From: Pseudomonas viridiflava
GTDB lineage: Bacteria > Pseudomonadota > Gammaproteobacteria > Pseudomonadales > Pseudomonadaceae
Direction of reading: 5' to 3'
DNA: 64,000 bases
Assembly: GCF_900590755.1 (NCBI RefSeq)
Contig: NZ_UUOC01000052.1
Coordinates: forward strand, 1-64,000
The notes under the pieces: generated by a model
What the model saw: only the letters and a program-made list of their open reading frames with translations
Databases searched by the model: none
What the model was told of the DNA's origin: nothing
In this document: positions 8,102 to 17,380 of the stretch, one piece after another
Numbering within the stretch: the first letter of the stretch is position 1
Layout: every line of letters begins with the position of its first letter
Translations under genes and position numbers: made by a program

Positions 8102-10768
8102 ATGGCACACAATTCAACCCGTTTGCTACGTCGCCTCAATCCCTACTGCGTTCAGGCGCTGAGTGCAGCGGCTTCGCTGTGTCAGAACCGCGCTCATGCA
8201 CATATCAGCATCGAACACTGGCTGCTGAAGTTGCTGGAGCAAGGCGAAGGCGATCTGACCCTAATCGCGCGGCGCTACGAATGGGATATGGATGCGCTAT
8301 GGCGTGGGCTGCTTGATCACCTCGACACCTTGCCGCGCAGTGTGCAGAGCAAGCCACAACTGTGTGAAAAACTGCAGCAACTGATCAAGAACGCTTGGCT
8401 GCGCGCCTCGCTGGACGAGAACAACGACAACGTACGCTCTGTCCATGTGCTAGGTGCTTTGCTGGAAAAACCTGACCTGCTCAATTGCGAAGCAACCTGG
8501 CCGTTGCTCAGTCTGGGCGAAGCTCAGTTGCACCAGCTAATTCCATTACTTGATCAACATTCCGAAGAGCGGCCACAGCTACAAAAAGAAGCTGCCTTGA
8601 ACTCGGCATCAGTGTCCTCAAACGCACTGACTCATTCCCCTTCCAGCTCCGCGACACAAGACGCCCATTTGGCGGTGCTGGAGAGATTTACCCAAGACAT
8701 TACCGCCAAGGCCAAAGCCGGGCAGATTGACCCGGTATTAGGCCGTGACGATGAAATCCGTCAGGTCATCGATATCCTCAGTCGGCGACGCAAGAACAAC
8801 CCGATTCTGGTTGGCGAGCCTGGTGTAGGTAAAACTGCGCTAGTCGAAGGCCTGGCATTGCGGATCGCCGAAGGCAATGTCCCGGACAGCCTCAAGTCAG
8901 TGAGCCTGCGCACCCTCGACCTCGGGCTGTTGCAAGCTGGCGCGGGCGTCAAAGGCGAATTCGAACAACGCCTGAAAAACGTGATCGTTGCCGTGCAGCA
9001 ATCACCAAACCCGATACTGCTTTTTATCGATGAAGCCCACACGTTGATCGGCGCAGGCAATCAGGCAGGCGGGGCTGATGCGGCAAATCTGCTCAAGCCA
9101 GCCTTGGCTCGCGGCGAACTGCGCACCATCGCGGCCACCACCTGGAGCGAGTACAAACAATACTTTGAACGCGATGCGGCGCTGGAGCGGCGCTTCCAGA
9201 TCGTCAAAGTTGACGAGCCGGACGACGCCAATGCGTGCCTGATGTTGCGCGGCCTTAAACCCCGTTATGCCTGCCACCACGGCGTGCACATTAATGATGC
9301 AGCGGTGCAGTCTGCCGTCAGCCTTTCACGTCGCTACCTGACCGGTCGCCAGTTACCAGACAAAGCCGTTGACCTGCTCGACACCGCCAGCGCGCGAGTG
9401 CGCATGAGCCTGGATTGCGAGCCGCAGGCGTTAGTGCGCCTAAAGTCTCAACAGACCGCACTGGAACTGGAACGCCACGCACTGGAAGAAGACGCGCAAC
9501 TCAGTGGCAGCGATTCCAATGAACGCTTGGCCGTTATCGCTACGCAATGCACTGAACTACGCAACCAGCAACAGTTACTGGAACAGCAATATCAGCTCGA
9601 ACTCGACCTGACACAGCAACTGCTCAACGCACGTCAGGCCGGGCCGTCAGCGCTTGAAACCTGCGCGGAGTTACAGCAACGCTTGAGCGACGCTCAGGGA
9701 AACCAGCCCCTACTCTCCCTCGATGTAGACAGCCGCAGCGTGGCCGAAGTGATCGCCGACTGGACCGGCGTACCGCTGGGCAGCCTGCTCAAGGATGAAC
9801 AGTCCAACCTGCTGGCGCTGGAACATCAATTGGCCGAGCGAGTAATTGGCCAGGACGTTTCTCTTACGGCGATGGCACAGCGTCTGCGTGCAGCCAAGAC
9901 CGGCTTGACCGAAGAAAAGGCCCCGCTCGGCGTCTTCCTGTTGGTCGGCACCAGCGGCGTGGGCAAGACCGAAACTGCGTTGGCGTTGGCCGACAGTCTG
10001 TTCGGCGGCGAGAAGTCACTGATTACCATCAACCTCTCCGAGTACCAGGAAGCCCACACCGTCAGCCAACTCAAAGGCTCGCCGCCGGGTTACGTCGGTT
10101 ACGGCCAGGGTGGCGTGCTCACCGAAGCAGTACGCCAGCGCCCCTACAGCGTTGTGCTCCTCGATGAGGTCGAGAAAGCCCATCGCGATGTGCTGAATAT
10201 TTTCTATCAAGTCTTTGATCGCGGCTTTATGCGTGATGGCGAAGGCCGGGAAATCGACTTCCGCAATACCGTCATCGTCATGACCTCAAACCTTGGCAGC
10301 GATGAACTTCAAGCCTGCCTGCAAGCACAGCCGGAAGCGCCGGAGAGCACGCTGCACGAACTGATGCGGCCGATCCTGCGCGAGCATTTCCAACCCGCAC
10401 TCCTGGCACGCTTTCAGACGTTGATCTACCGCCCGCTGCAAGCCGATGCGCTCAAGAACATCGTTGCCTTGAAACTCGCCAAAGTCGCCAAACGCCTGCA
10501 TCGCCATTACGGCCTGGACTGCCAGATTGACGAATGCCTGCACGACGCCTTGGTTGCCGCATGCCTGTTGCCCGACACCGGTGCACGCAACATCGACAGC
10601 CTGCTCAACCAGCAAATCCTGCCCGTGCTTAGCCAGCAATTGCTGCAACGGCAGGCTGCCCAGCAGAAAACCTGCGGCGTGACCTTGGGCTACAGCGAAG
10701 AAGACGGTATCACCTTGAAGTTCACCCCCGCATTGGACGCGAACTCACTCAACGCCACGGAAGCCTGA
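8102..10768 (+). CDS. clpV: ClpV (TssH), T6SS sheath-recycling AAA+ ATPase
   Basis: An 888-residue Hsp100 ATPase that unfolds contracted TssB/TssC sheaths in the cytoplasm. It has a Clp N-domain (residues 1-160), AAA1 with Walker A GEPGVGKTALVEG and Walker B ILLFIDEAHTLIGAG, a coiled-coil middle domain, and AAA2 with GTSGVGKTETALALAD and VVLLDEVEKAH. Both ATPase sites are intact and length is normal. I chose the ATG at 8102 because the protein family begins there (MAHNSTRLLRRLNPYC); the frame is open further upstream to 8003. The middle domain may be slightly shortened, but there is no clear break. Confidence 0.94.
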   Translation: MAHNSTRLLRRLNPYCVQALSAAASLCQNRAHAHISIEHWLLKLLEQGEGDLTLIARRYEWDMDALWRGLLDHLDTLPRSVQSKPQLCEKLQQLIKNAWLRASLDENNDNVRSVHVLGALLEKPDLLNCEATWPLLSLGEAQLHQLIPLLDQHSEERPQLQKEAALNSASVSSNALTHSPSSSATQDAHLAVLERFTQDITAKAKAGQIDPVLGRDDEIRQVIDILSRRRKNNPILVGEPGVGKTALVEGLALRIAEGNVPDSLKSVSLRTLDLGLLQAGAGVKGEFEQRLKNVIVAVQQSPNPILLFIDEAHTLIGAGNQAGGADAANLLKPALARGELRTIAATTWSEYKQYFERDAALERRFQIVKVDEPDDANACLMLRGLKPRYACHHGVHINDAAVQSAVSLSRRYLTGRQLPDKAVDLLDTASARVRMSLDCEPQALVRLKSQQTALELERHALEEDAQLSGSDSNERLAVIATQCTELRNQQQLLEQQYQLELDLTQQLLNARQAGPSALETCAELQQRLSDAQGNQPLLSLDVDSRSVAEVIADWTGVPLGSLLKDEQSNLLALEHQLAERVIGQDVSLTAMAQRLRAAKTGLTEEKAPLGVFLLVGTSGVGKTETALALADSLFGGEKSLITINLSEYQEAHTVSQLKGSPPGYVGYGQGGVLTEAVRQRPYSVVLLDEVEKAHRDVLNIFYQVFDRGFMRDGEGREIDFRNTVIVMTSNLGSDELQACLQAQPEAPESTLHELMRPILREHFQPALLARFQTLIYRPLQADALKNIVALKLAKVAKRLHRHYGLDCQIDECLHDALVAACLLPDTGARNIDSLLNQQILPVLSQQLLQRQAAQQKTCGVTLGYSEEDGITLKFTPALDANSLNATEA

Positions 10769-10770
10769 AC

Positions 10771-12612
10771 ATGAGCGACCATAACCGCCACAAACTCAGG
10801 GTCTCTGAGATCAAGGCAACGCTTGATGTCCTGACCTTCACCGGCGAAGAACGCCTTAGCCAGCCGTTCAAATACACGATCGAATTCACCTGTACTGAAC
10901 AGGACCTCGCGCCTGCACAAATACTCGGTCGTAAGGCCTGGTTCAGCCTTTATGGTCCGCCGCCGAAGTTTCCCCAGATGAGCCCTGACTGGCTGACTGT
11001 TATCCCCGAGCCGCCGTTGCGCACGGTCTATGGCGTGGTCACCGGACTCAAGCGGCTTTCCGATTCAAGGGATGAAGCTCGCTATGAAATCATTTTGCAG
11101 CCGCGCCTTGCCCTGCTCGACAGAGGCAAGCAGTACCGCATTTATCAAAAGCGGTCAGTGCCGGAGATCGTTGAGAGCATATTGCTGAGCCGCCATGGCT
11201 TTAAAAACTATGACCTGAACTTGCAGCTGCAGCGTGAATATCCCAAGCGCGAACAGGTCATGCAATACGGCGAAAGCGACCTGGCCTTTATCACCCGCCT
11301 GCTGGCTGAAGTGGGTATCTGGTATCGCTTCGTGCATCACAACGAGTGGCATTTTGAGATAGCAGAGTTTTGCGATCACCAGCGCTTTTACCAGTTCGAT
11401 ATCGAACTTGCCCGAGAGCACGCAACCCAGTGGGCGGAATGGCTACTGCCTATCAGCTCCGATTGCCCGGCGGGTCAGGATCCCGGTTATGACGATGACT
11501 TCCAGCTCATACGCGAAGAGGTCAACAAACTGTCTGGAGCCGACCCCGATCAAGTCATTCAGTTGGCTCAGAAAGTTCTGACTCAAACCGGTAAGGATTT
11601 GCGAGTCGCGACTTATTACCTGTGGGCACGGTTGCACAAGAATGGTGAGCGAGGGTTGGCTGAAGGCCTTAGCCTGATTGCCGCCTTAGTAGAGGGTTAC
11701 GCCGAGGTCCTTCCCGCAAGGGTGACTAGCCGCAAAATGGCGTTGGAGTGGCTGACCAGCGGCAAAGTGCTGGACAGTCTGTCGCTGTATCCGGAGGTGG
11801 TGAACGCAGAAGCCGAGCGGACCGTTGCTGCTTTGGCTTGGCTAGAAAAAGCCCTTGAAGCATGGCCTGAAGATCAGCGCCCCGATTTGTGCGGATTGCA
11901 TGGCGCGCTGTCAGCTCGGTTGGCGCAGTCAGGGGGAACACAGGCGCTGGTGCCGCAGAAAACGGTCAGCCAGGAGTCAACAGCTCTACTTGCCACACCG
12001 ATGGCATCACCAAAATCCGGACGGGACTTGTTGAACAGTGGCCGCGCGCTGGCATGTTATCTCCGCGAAAAGCCGGAAGGCTGGCTGGCAGCCCATCGTT
12101 TAATGAAGAGTTTGCGTTGGGACACCATCCAGCAACCTCCACCTCTAGACACCAGCGGTAACACCCGCCTGGACCCGCCACGTGGGGAGTATCCGACGCG
12201 ACTGAAACGCTTGTATCAGCAACAGAACTGGCTTGAGTTGATGGATAAGGTCGAGCAGATGTACGGCGAAGGTGTAAATCATTTCTGGCTCGATCTGCAG
12301 TGGTACCTCTGTCAGGCACTGAGCAAACAGCCCGCCCCCCAGGACAGTTGGGCGGATATCGTCAAGCGCGATCTGGGCATGATGCTGGAGCGTCTGCCTG
12401 GCATGGAAACGCTGCGCTGGAGCAACGGCACACCGTGCGCCGATGAGACCACTCGTGAGTGGATCGCCCAACACGTCAGCGGCAATCGCCCTCAGCAATA
12501 TTTACCTGTCCCCGCGACAGGCCCGGCGATTGCCGATAGCGACATCCTTTCACTGGAAGCCGAAGCCTTGGCGCAAGCCGACACCAACGGTATCGAGCAA
12601 GCCCTCGCTTGA
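10771..12612 (+). pseudogene. vgrG-tssA: in-frame chimera: VgrG N-terminal part joined to truncated TssA
   Basis: A 613-codon open frame. Residues 1 to about 208 are the VgrG/TssI gp27-like base (YTIEFTCTEQD, YGVVTGLKRLSDSRDEARYE, MQYGESDLAFITRLLAE). From about residue 213 the sequence is TssA with its ImpA N-terminal domain (LLPISSDCPAGQDPGYDDDF, then KDLRVATYYLWARL) and the following helical part (GEYPTRLKRLY). It ends early at TGA 12610-12612, short of a normal TssA C-terminus, where a tssF fragment begins in another frame. The VgrG needle (gp5-like) domain is lost. The junction is near 11400-11420. The start lies 2 bases after the clpV stop. Confidence 0.87.
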
Positions 12613-13165
12613 GCAACAAAGCCTTTCACTAGAGCTCACCGCCACCAACGGGCAATTACCACGCAGAGCGCTGCAAAGCACTGTGCTCGACTCCGTCGTG
12701 CAATCCGCGCAGGTGGGATTACGGGTGCGAAATCTGTCCGCCCCCACCCTGCCCTGCTACCCGCCGAATCGGGATCGTTTCCATTGGCGAGTGCTCAGTC
12801 ATTTGGGTTCGAACTTTCTACCGATGCTCGACAGCGCCGAAGTGCTGCGCGGCACCTTGGCGCTCTATGACTGGACCGGTAGCGAACTGAATCGTCGTCG
12901 GCTGGCGGCAATTGTCGAGGTCAAACATCACCTGATCCAACGCTTCGAAAAAGGCTTCCTGCTGCGCGGGGTTGATATCGAAGTCACGCTGGATGCCAAC
13001 GGCTTTTCTGGCGAGGGTGATATCAGCTTGTTCGGCGAAATGCTCAACCGCTTCTTCGCGCTGTATGCCGACATCCACCTCTACAACCAGCTCACGCTGA
13101 TACTGCAACCAACTGGAAAGTGCCTGCGATGGAACGAGAATCACAGCCAGCGTATTCCCGGCTAA
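12608..13165 (+). pseudogene. tssF: 3' fragment of T6SS baseplate gene tssF
   Basis: About 185 codons with no start of their own, in a different frame from the preceding TssA sequence. The reading LEQQSLSLELTATNGQLPR, SNFLPMLDSAEVLRGTLALYD, RGVDIEVTLDANGFSGEGD and FGEMLNRFFALYADIH is the C-terminal third of TssF, the baseplate wedge protein, which is normally about 600 residues. It ends normally and overlaps the tssG start. Without ribosome reinitiation it would not be translated. Confidence 0.85.
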
Positions 13166-14220
13166 ATGCCACAGGTTTGCTGGATACGCTGAAAGGTCGG
13201 GTGTCTGAGGCCAACTTGTATCGCTTCTGCCAGTTACTGGAACAAGCGATGCCCAATCATCCGCCCTTGGGCAGTACTGCGCATCCCGCTGATGATCCGG
13301 TTCGCTTCCGACCAGATCCGGGGATGGGCTTTCCTGCCAGCGAGTTGAAGGCAATTGAAACGGCAGATCCTGAGCGCCCTCCTACAGTCCGAACCCGCGT
13401 GCTCGGGCTTTACGGTGTCGACTCGCCGTTACCAACAGCTTATCTGGACGACATTACCCAGCGCCGGGAAGGGCATGAAGCGCTGGAAGCCTTCCTCGAC
13501 ATTTTCAACCACCGAATCTTCACCCAGTTCTATCGGGTGTGGCGCAAATATTCCTATCCCGCAAGTTTCGAGGCTGGCGGAAAAGACGCAACCTCCCAAT
13601 GCCTGCTTGGTTTGATAGGCCTGGGGATTCCGGGAACTGCCCAGCAAATCGCTACGCCGGTATCGCGCTTTTTGGCTTTGCTCAGTGTGATGCGCCTGCC
13701 CACTCGCAATGCTGAAGGCATCGTTGCGCTGGTCAAGCTATTGGCACCCAACACCACGGCAAGGGTTGTCCCGCACTTGCCGCAGAGGGTCCTGCTGGAA
13801 CAACCCGCCAGCCTTTCCTACTCCCAACCCGTGAGTTTGTCTCAAGGCACACCGTTGGGCAGCGTTGGTCACGATGCCAACAGCCAATTACTCCTGGCGT
13901 TGTTTACCGACGACCCAGCTGAGGCCGGAGGCTGGTTGCCGGGGGCTCAATTGCACAACGATTTGTTGGTGCTGCTGCGCGTGTATCTGGGCTGGCGTTG
14001 CACGGCGAAGCTGCAGCTCTCGTTACCCGTTCGCAGCCTGCCAAAAGCCGAGCTGGGGCGGGCGCCAATTCTATTGGGCATGACTGCTGTGCTCGGCCTG
14101 GGCAGTGAAGCCCTGCAGGCCAAGGAGAACGACACGATCACCATCAACCTGGGCCGCTACCAAGGTCTTTTAAACAACTCCAAAAAAAGAGAGGTGCAGC
14201 ATGTCGCGTACCGTTTGTAA
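13129..14220 (+). CDS. tssG: T6SS baseplate protein TssG
   Basis: A 363-residue TssG, which with TssF, TssE and TssK builds the baseplate wedge. Recognisable parts are LYRFCQLLEQ, the hydrophobic LEAFLDIFNHRIFTQFYR, CLLGLIGLG, and the final DTITINLGRYQGL. Length is normal and no break is seen. The start overlaps the tssF fragment, as intact tssF-tssG pairs do, and the 3' end overlaps tssJ by 20 bases. Confidence 0.9.
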   Translation: MERESQPAYSRLNATGLLDTLKGRVSEANLYRFCQLLEQAMPNHPPLGSTAHPADDPVRFRPDPGMGFPASELKAIETADPERPPTVRTRVLGLYGVDSPLPTAYLDDITQRREGHEALEAFLDIFNHRIFTQFYRVWRKYSYPASFEAGGKDATSQCLLGLIGLGIPGTAQQIATPVSRFLALLSVMRLPTRNAEGIVALVKLLAPNTTARVVPHLPQRVLLEQPASLSYSQPVSLSQGTPLGSVGHDANSQLLLALFTDDPAEAGGWLPGAQLHNDLLVLLRVYLGWRCTAKLQLSLPVRSLPKAELGRAPILLGMTAVLGLGSEALQAKENDTITINLGRYQGLLNNSKKREVQHVAYRL

Positions 14221-14737
14221 TTCATTAATGGTCGTTGCGCTCGGCGCGCTGCTGGGTGGCTGCGGACTGACCCAGAGCGTTTCAGATGCAACCACGTCAA
14301 CAGCCAAATCAGTTTTCTACAAGCAGGTGAAAACCCTACACCTGGATTTCAGCGGTCGAGCATCGGTGAACATGCATGCGTCGAAGATGACCGCCTTATC
14401 AGTGCCAACAATGGTGCATGTATATCAACTGCGCAGCGAGAAAGCTTTGGAGCGCGCTGACTACGACAAGCTGGTTAGCAATGACGAAGATGTCTTGGTC
14501 GGTGATCTATTGGACAAGCGAGCCTTGGTGGTCAGGCCAGAACAAGGCGCGCAACTGAGCGTGCCACTGCACGAAGACGCCAGATTTGTCGCGGTTGTTG
14601 CTCTGTTTCGTCAACCCGAGGGCAAAGCGGATAAGTGGCGTCTGACGCTGAGCCGTGACGACCTGGATCCGGATCAACCACGGATCGTCGAGCTTGGAAA
14701 TAACCAATTGAACTTGCGCCCGCTGGTGAAGGACTAG
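14201..14737 (+). CDS. tssJ: T6SS outer-membrane lipoprotein TssJ (SciN)
   Basis: A 178-residue lipoprotein with a signal peptide and lipobox LLGGC (Cys 21), followed by the TssJ beta-sandwich with the conserved VHVYQLRSEKALERADYD loop. TssJ anchors the TssM periplasmic domain to the outer membrane; no tssM is present here. An AGAGAGG ribosome site lies upstream of the ATG, inside the 3' end of tssG. Confidence 0.9.
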   Translation: MSRTVCNSLMVVALGALLGGCGLTQSVSDATTSTAKSVFYKQVKTLHLDFSGRASVNMHASKMTALSVPTMVHVYQLRSEKALERADYDKLVSNDEDVLVGDLLDKRALVVRPEQGAQLSVPLHEDARFVAVVALFRQPEGKADKWRLTLSRDDLDPDQPRIVELGNNQLNLRPLVKD

Positions 14738-14740
14738 GCC

Positions 14741-15181
14741 GTGACCGAACTGAGCCCTTCCCTCTACGAAATGCTTTTGCAGAATTTCGACGGCGAACTG
14801 GACCTGCATCAAGTCAGTGAAGATGACCAGCACACGTTGTCAGTGCTGGATAACGTGCAGCGCATACTCAATAGCCGGGCTGGCACACTCAGCCATTTGC
14901 CAGATTACGGGCTGCCGGATATGGGGACAGTGCTGCAAGGCCTGCCCGCCACTGCCCAGAAGCTGATGACAAAAATGAAAGCAACGCTGCTCATGTATGA
15001 ACCGCGCCTGGCGGCGGTAAATATTGAAATGCTGCCGCAGACTCTTCCCGGCCATTTGGACTACGCCCTTAACGCTCAACTCAAAGGCGGCGATCACCTG
15101 ACATTCGCTACCACTCTCTCTCCCGAGGGACGCGTCCTGGTACGTCACCTCAAGCAGCAAAACCATCTGGCGAAGCCTTGA
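14741..15181 (+). CDS. tssE: T6SS baseplate protein TssE (gp25-like)
   Basis: A 146-residue gp25-like protein of the baseplate that starts sheath polymerisation. The family features RAGTLSHLPDYGLPD and the later YEPRLAAVNIE, with the conserved EPR, are present. I take the GTG at 14741, 3 bases after the tssJ stop, as the start. It appears complete. Confidence 0.86.
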   Translation: MTELSPSLYEMLLQNFDGELDLHQVSEDDQHTLSVLDNVQRILNSRAGTLSHLPDYGLPDMGTVLQGLPATAQKLMTKMKATLLMYEPRLAAVNIEMLPQTLPGHLDYALNAQLKGGDHLTFATTLSPEGRVLVRHLKQQNHLAKP

Positions 15182-15203
15182 ACTTGTAATGGAGGAAGGC
15201 TGG

Positions 15204-16397
15204 ATGACAGCTTTGTTCGAAATGCGTATCCGGGTGGGCGGCGATCCGCGCGGCTTTAGTGAATTTACTGCCCTGAATAATGAACTGGCCAAGCTGACGC
15301 ACCCGGCTTGCCCAGAGGTGGATTGGGTCAAGGTTGAGCGCTTGTGTTTAGCGCTGTTCGAGAAAAACGGGGCGGAACTCCATACCGTCGCTTACTTCAT
15401 GCTGGCGCGCAGTCATCTCTATGGTCTCGAAGGCATGACGCAGGGGGTGGCAATGATAGAGGCGCTCTGTTGCGAGTGGCCTCAATTGTGGCCGCCCATT
15501 GCATCAGCTCGCATGGACATTTTGACCTGGCTGTTTGCGCAGCTTCCAACCTTGATACGCGGTATGAAACTTGGCGCTCAGCATGTTCCCGTACTTCTTC
15601 ATCTGGCTGCCGGGCTGGAGCGTCTTGATGAGCTTCTGATGCGTCAAATATTCACCTCCGTGACCACGCTTCAAACCCTGCGTGAACAGATCGGCAATAG
15701 CGTGCACCGATTAGAGAGAAGCACAGTCGCAGCTCATGCGTTACCGCGACTGCCAATGGCGACCGATCCAACACTGACGTTGCCCATAGTCGTCCTGCCT
15801 ACAGTCTGTATTACCCAGCCCCCCGCCCCGAAACCGGAAGCGAAAACACGCGGCACTTATCTATGGGTGGCAGCGTCGGTAGCGTTGATGGCCGTGAGCA
15901 GCTGGCTGGTTTGGGGGAAATGGGGCGGCGGGCCTGATAACGAAAGCGCTCTTCCCTTCGCCAGCATTTTTCATCAGGAACAGAAACTCGCCGACCCCGT
16001 GCATTTGGACAGCTTGTCTTTATTCGATGCGGGAAGCACCGAGCTGAAACCCGGTGCGACCAAAATCTTGATCAATGCGCTGGTCAGCATCAAAGCCCAA
16101 CCAGGCTGGTTGATCGTCATCACTGGGCATTCCGATACGACCGGCGACGCTGCACAGAATATGAAAATATCCCAGGCGCGTGCCGCAGCAGTACGCGACT
16201 GGATGCAGGGTATGGGCGATATACCCGACAGCTGCTTTGCGGTTCAGGGGCTCGCCGCAAGTCAACCGCTTTTGAGCAATGACACAGAATCAGGCCGTGC
16301 TGCCAATCGTCGCGTTGATATCCGTCTGGTGCCGCAAACCGGGGCTTGTGAGAAGGTCGCGGATGAGGCGAATGGCGGGCCAGCCAAAAACTCATGA
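15204..16397 (+). CDS. ImpA-N (TssA/VasL-like) membrane protein with OmpA C-terminal domain
   Basis: A 397-residue protein in three parts: an ImpA N-terminal type domain (residues 1-180; VERLCLALFEKNGAELHTVA, then YFMLARSHLYGLEGM), a single membrane helix at about 213-233, and an OmpA-type peptidoglycan-binding domain (DAGSTELKPGATKILI, ITGHSDTTGDAAQN, QARAAAVRDWM). ATG 15204 is preferred over 15189 because GGAGGAAGG lies just upstream. It may dock the T6SS to the cell wall. Given the chimeras upstream it could itself be a recent fusion, but ImpA-N/OmpA proteins are, as I remember, known in T6SS loci, so I call it a gene. Its last 50 residues resemble the fragment at 7277-7430. Confidence 0.72.
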   Translation: MTALFEMRIRVGGDPRGFSEFTALNNELAKLTHPACPEVDWVKVERLCLALFEKNGAELHTVAYFMLARSHLYGLEGMTQGVAMIEALCCEWPQLWPPIASARMDILTWLFAQLPTLIRGMKLGAQHVPVLLHLAAGLERLDELLMRQIFTSVTTLQTLREQIGNSVHRLERSTVAAHALPRLPMATDPTLTLPIVVLPTVCITQPPAPKPEAKTRGTYLWVAASVALMAVSSWLVWGKWGGGPDNESALPFASIFHQEQKLADPVHLDSLSLFDAGSTELKPGATKILINALVSIKAQPGWLIVITGHSDTTGDAAQNMKISQARAAAVRDWMQGMGDIPDSCFAVQGLAASQPLLSNDTESGRAANRRVDIRLVPQTGACEKVADEANGGPAKNS

Positions 16398-16416
16398 AGC
16401 AACTGCTAAAGGAGTT

Positions 16417-16518
16417 ATGCCGCTTAGTTTATCTGCGGGAAATATCCTACAACTCGCGACGCCAATCTTACCTAACCATCGGATTTATCTGACATTTTTA
16501 AACGCCATGTTCCCGTAA
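16417..16518 (+). pseudogene. 33-codon reading frame after the T6SS locus, possible gene remnant
   Basis: The frame starts MPLSLSAGNILQLA with AAAGGAG just upstream of its ATG, which looks like a genuine gene start, but it stops after 33 codons. It could be the 5' stub of a deleted T6SS gene. I cannot identify the family, and chance is not excluded. Confidence 0.3.
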
Positions 16519-16566
16519 AGTCCCGCCGCTGTTCGATAACTTCTAAAAATTAACCGGGATTTTTCA

Positions 16567-17025
16567 ATGAAAAAGCTGTGGATGTCCGCTGGCCTTGCAA
16601 CCTTGATTGCAACCACCAGTGGCTGTGTGAGCTACAACATGAGCCAGCCGAGCGCACCGCTGGAAGGCGTGGTTAAAAGTGACTTGAAAGCAGACGTTAA
16701 AGTGGGCGAAGCCATCAGCGGCGAGTCGTCCACTAACATCCTGTTCAACTTCTTCGCGTTTGGCGGTGACACGCAATTCGCTGATGGCGTTGTCTATGGT
16801 GGCGGTGCCGCAGGTGGCGGTGGTGCGTTGGGTGGCCTGGGTCTGCCTATTCCTGATCCCATCTCCACGACCAAAGCTGCAGCAGCTTACAAGGCAGTGA
16901 AGTCGTCGGGAGCCGACCTGATCATCGCGCCTCGCTATGAAGTGAACGTAAAAGACTACTTCATCTTCAAGAAGGTCGACGTCAAGGTCACCGGCAACAA
17001 AGGCAGTATCAGCAGCATCCGCTGA
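16567..17025 (+). CDS. small lipoprotein of unknown function
   Basis: A 152-residue protein with a signal peptide and lipobox TTSGC (Cys near residue 19), followed by a glycine-rich stretch (GGGAAGGGGALGGLG) and a hydrophilic C-terminus (KKVDVKVTGNKGSISSI). It resembles small TRL-like pseudomonad lipoproteins with the pattern ADLIIAPRYEV. It has its own terminator and is probably monocistronic. No function is inferred. Confidence 0.75.
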   Translation: MKKLWMSAGLATLIATTSGCVSYNMSQPSAPLEGVVKSDLKADVKVGEAISGESSTNILFNFFAFGGDTQFADGVVYGGGAAGGGGALGGLGLPIPDPISTTKAAAAYKAVKSSGADLIIAPRYEVNVKDYFIFKKVDVKVTGNKGSISSIR

Positions 17026-17054
17026 TTTTCAGCTCTGGTTTGAACGGCCAGTGA

Positions 17055-17087
17055 AAAAAAGCCGCTTCGTGATGAAGCGGCTTTTTT
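17055..17087 (+). terminator. rho-independent terminator of the lipoprotein gene
   Basis: AAAAAAGCCGCTTC, loop GTGAT, GAAGCGGCTTTTTT: a 14-bp perfect stem, GC-rich next to the loop, ending in T6. The matching A-run on the 5' side makes it potentially bidirectional. Confidence 0.9.
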
Positions 17088-17122
17088 GTGGGCGGTAGAT
17101 CCTACAGGATTCAATTGGTCTC

Positions 17123-17212
17123 GTAGGACTGGCTTTAGCCGGGAGTACGCCGGTACAGACGCTACATCTGCTTCGGCAAAAATACAGCTCTCCCGGCTAA
17201 AGCCGGTCCTAC
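17123..17212. repeat. paired REP element (REPIN), family A, 90 bp
   Basis: Two inverted REP copies (GGCTTTAGCCGGGAG and CTCCCGGCTAAAGCCGG) face each other with a variable centre. The outer ends are GTAGGAC/GTCCTAC instead of the GTGGGAC of the other family A copies. Total length is 90 bases. Confidence 0.85.
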
Positions 17213-17380
17213 GGAAATCCTGGCTTGCAGTCATCAATCAATCGTGAGCACCTTGGCCGTACCACTTGTGCTTCGCACTGGCTTGATACGAGCCGCGTAG
17301 GCTTTTTCTGAATTTCCGGACGGTCGAGACAGCATCTAGCGAAAGGTCTAAACTTTCCCCTGTCAACAACGGAGGTATGC

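Noticed and set aside
12443-12607. The upstream part of the open frame that contains the tssF fragment, as a real N-terminus
   Set aside because: It overlaps the TssA-coding frame and reads as low-quality sequence; TssF similarity begins only at about 12608.
4182-16397. A complete working T6SS
   Set aside because: tssM is absent, and tssC, tssK, tssF, tssA and vgrG are truncated, so sheath, baseplate, spike and membrane complex cannot be complete from this locus.
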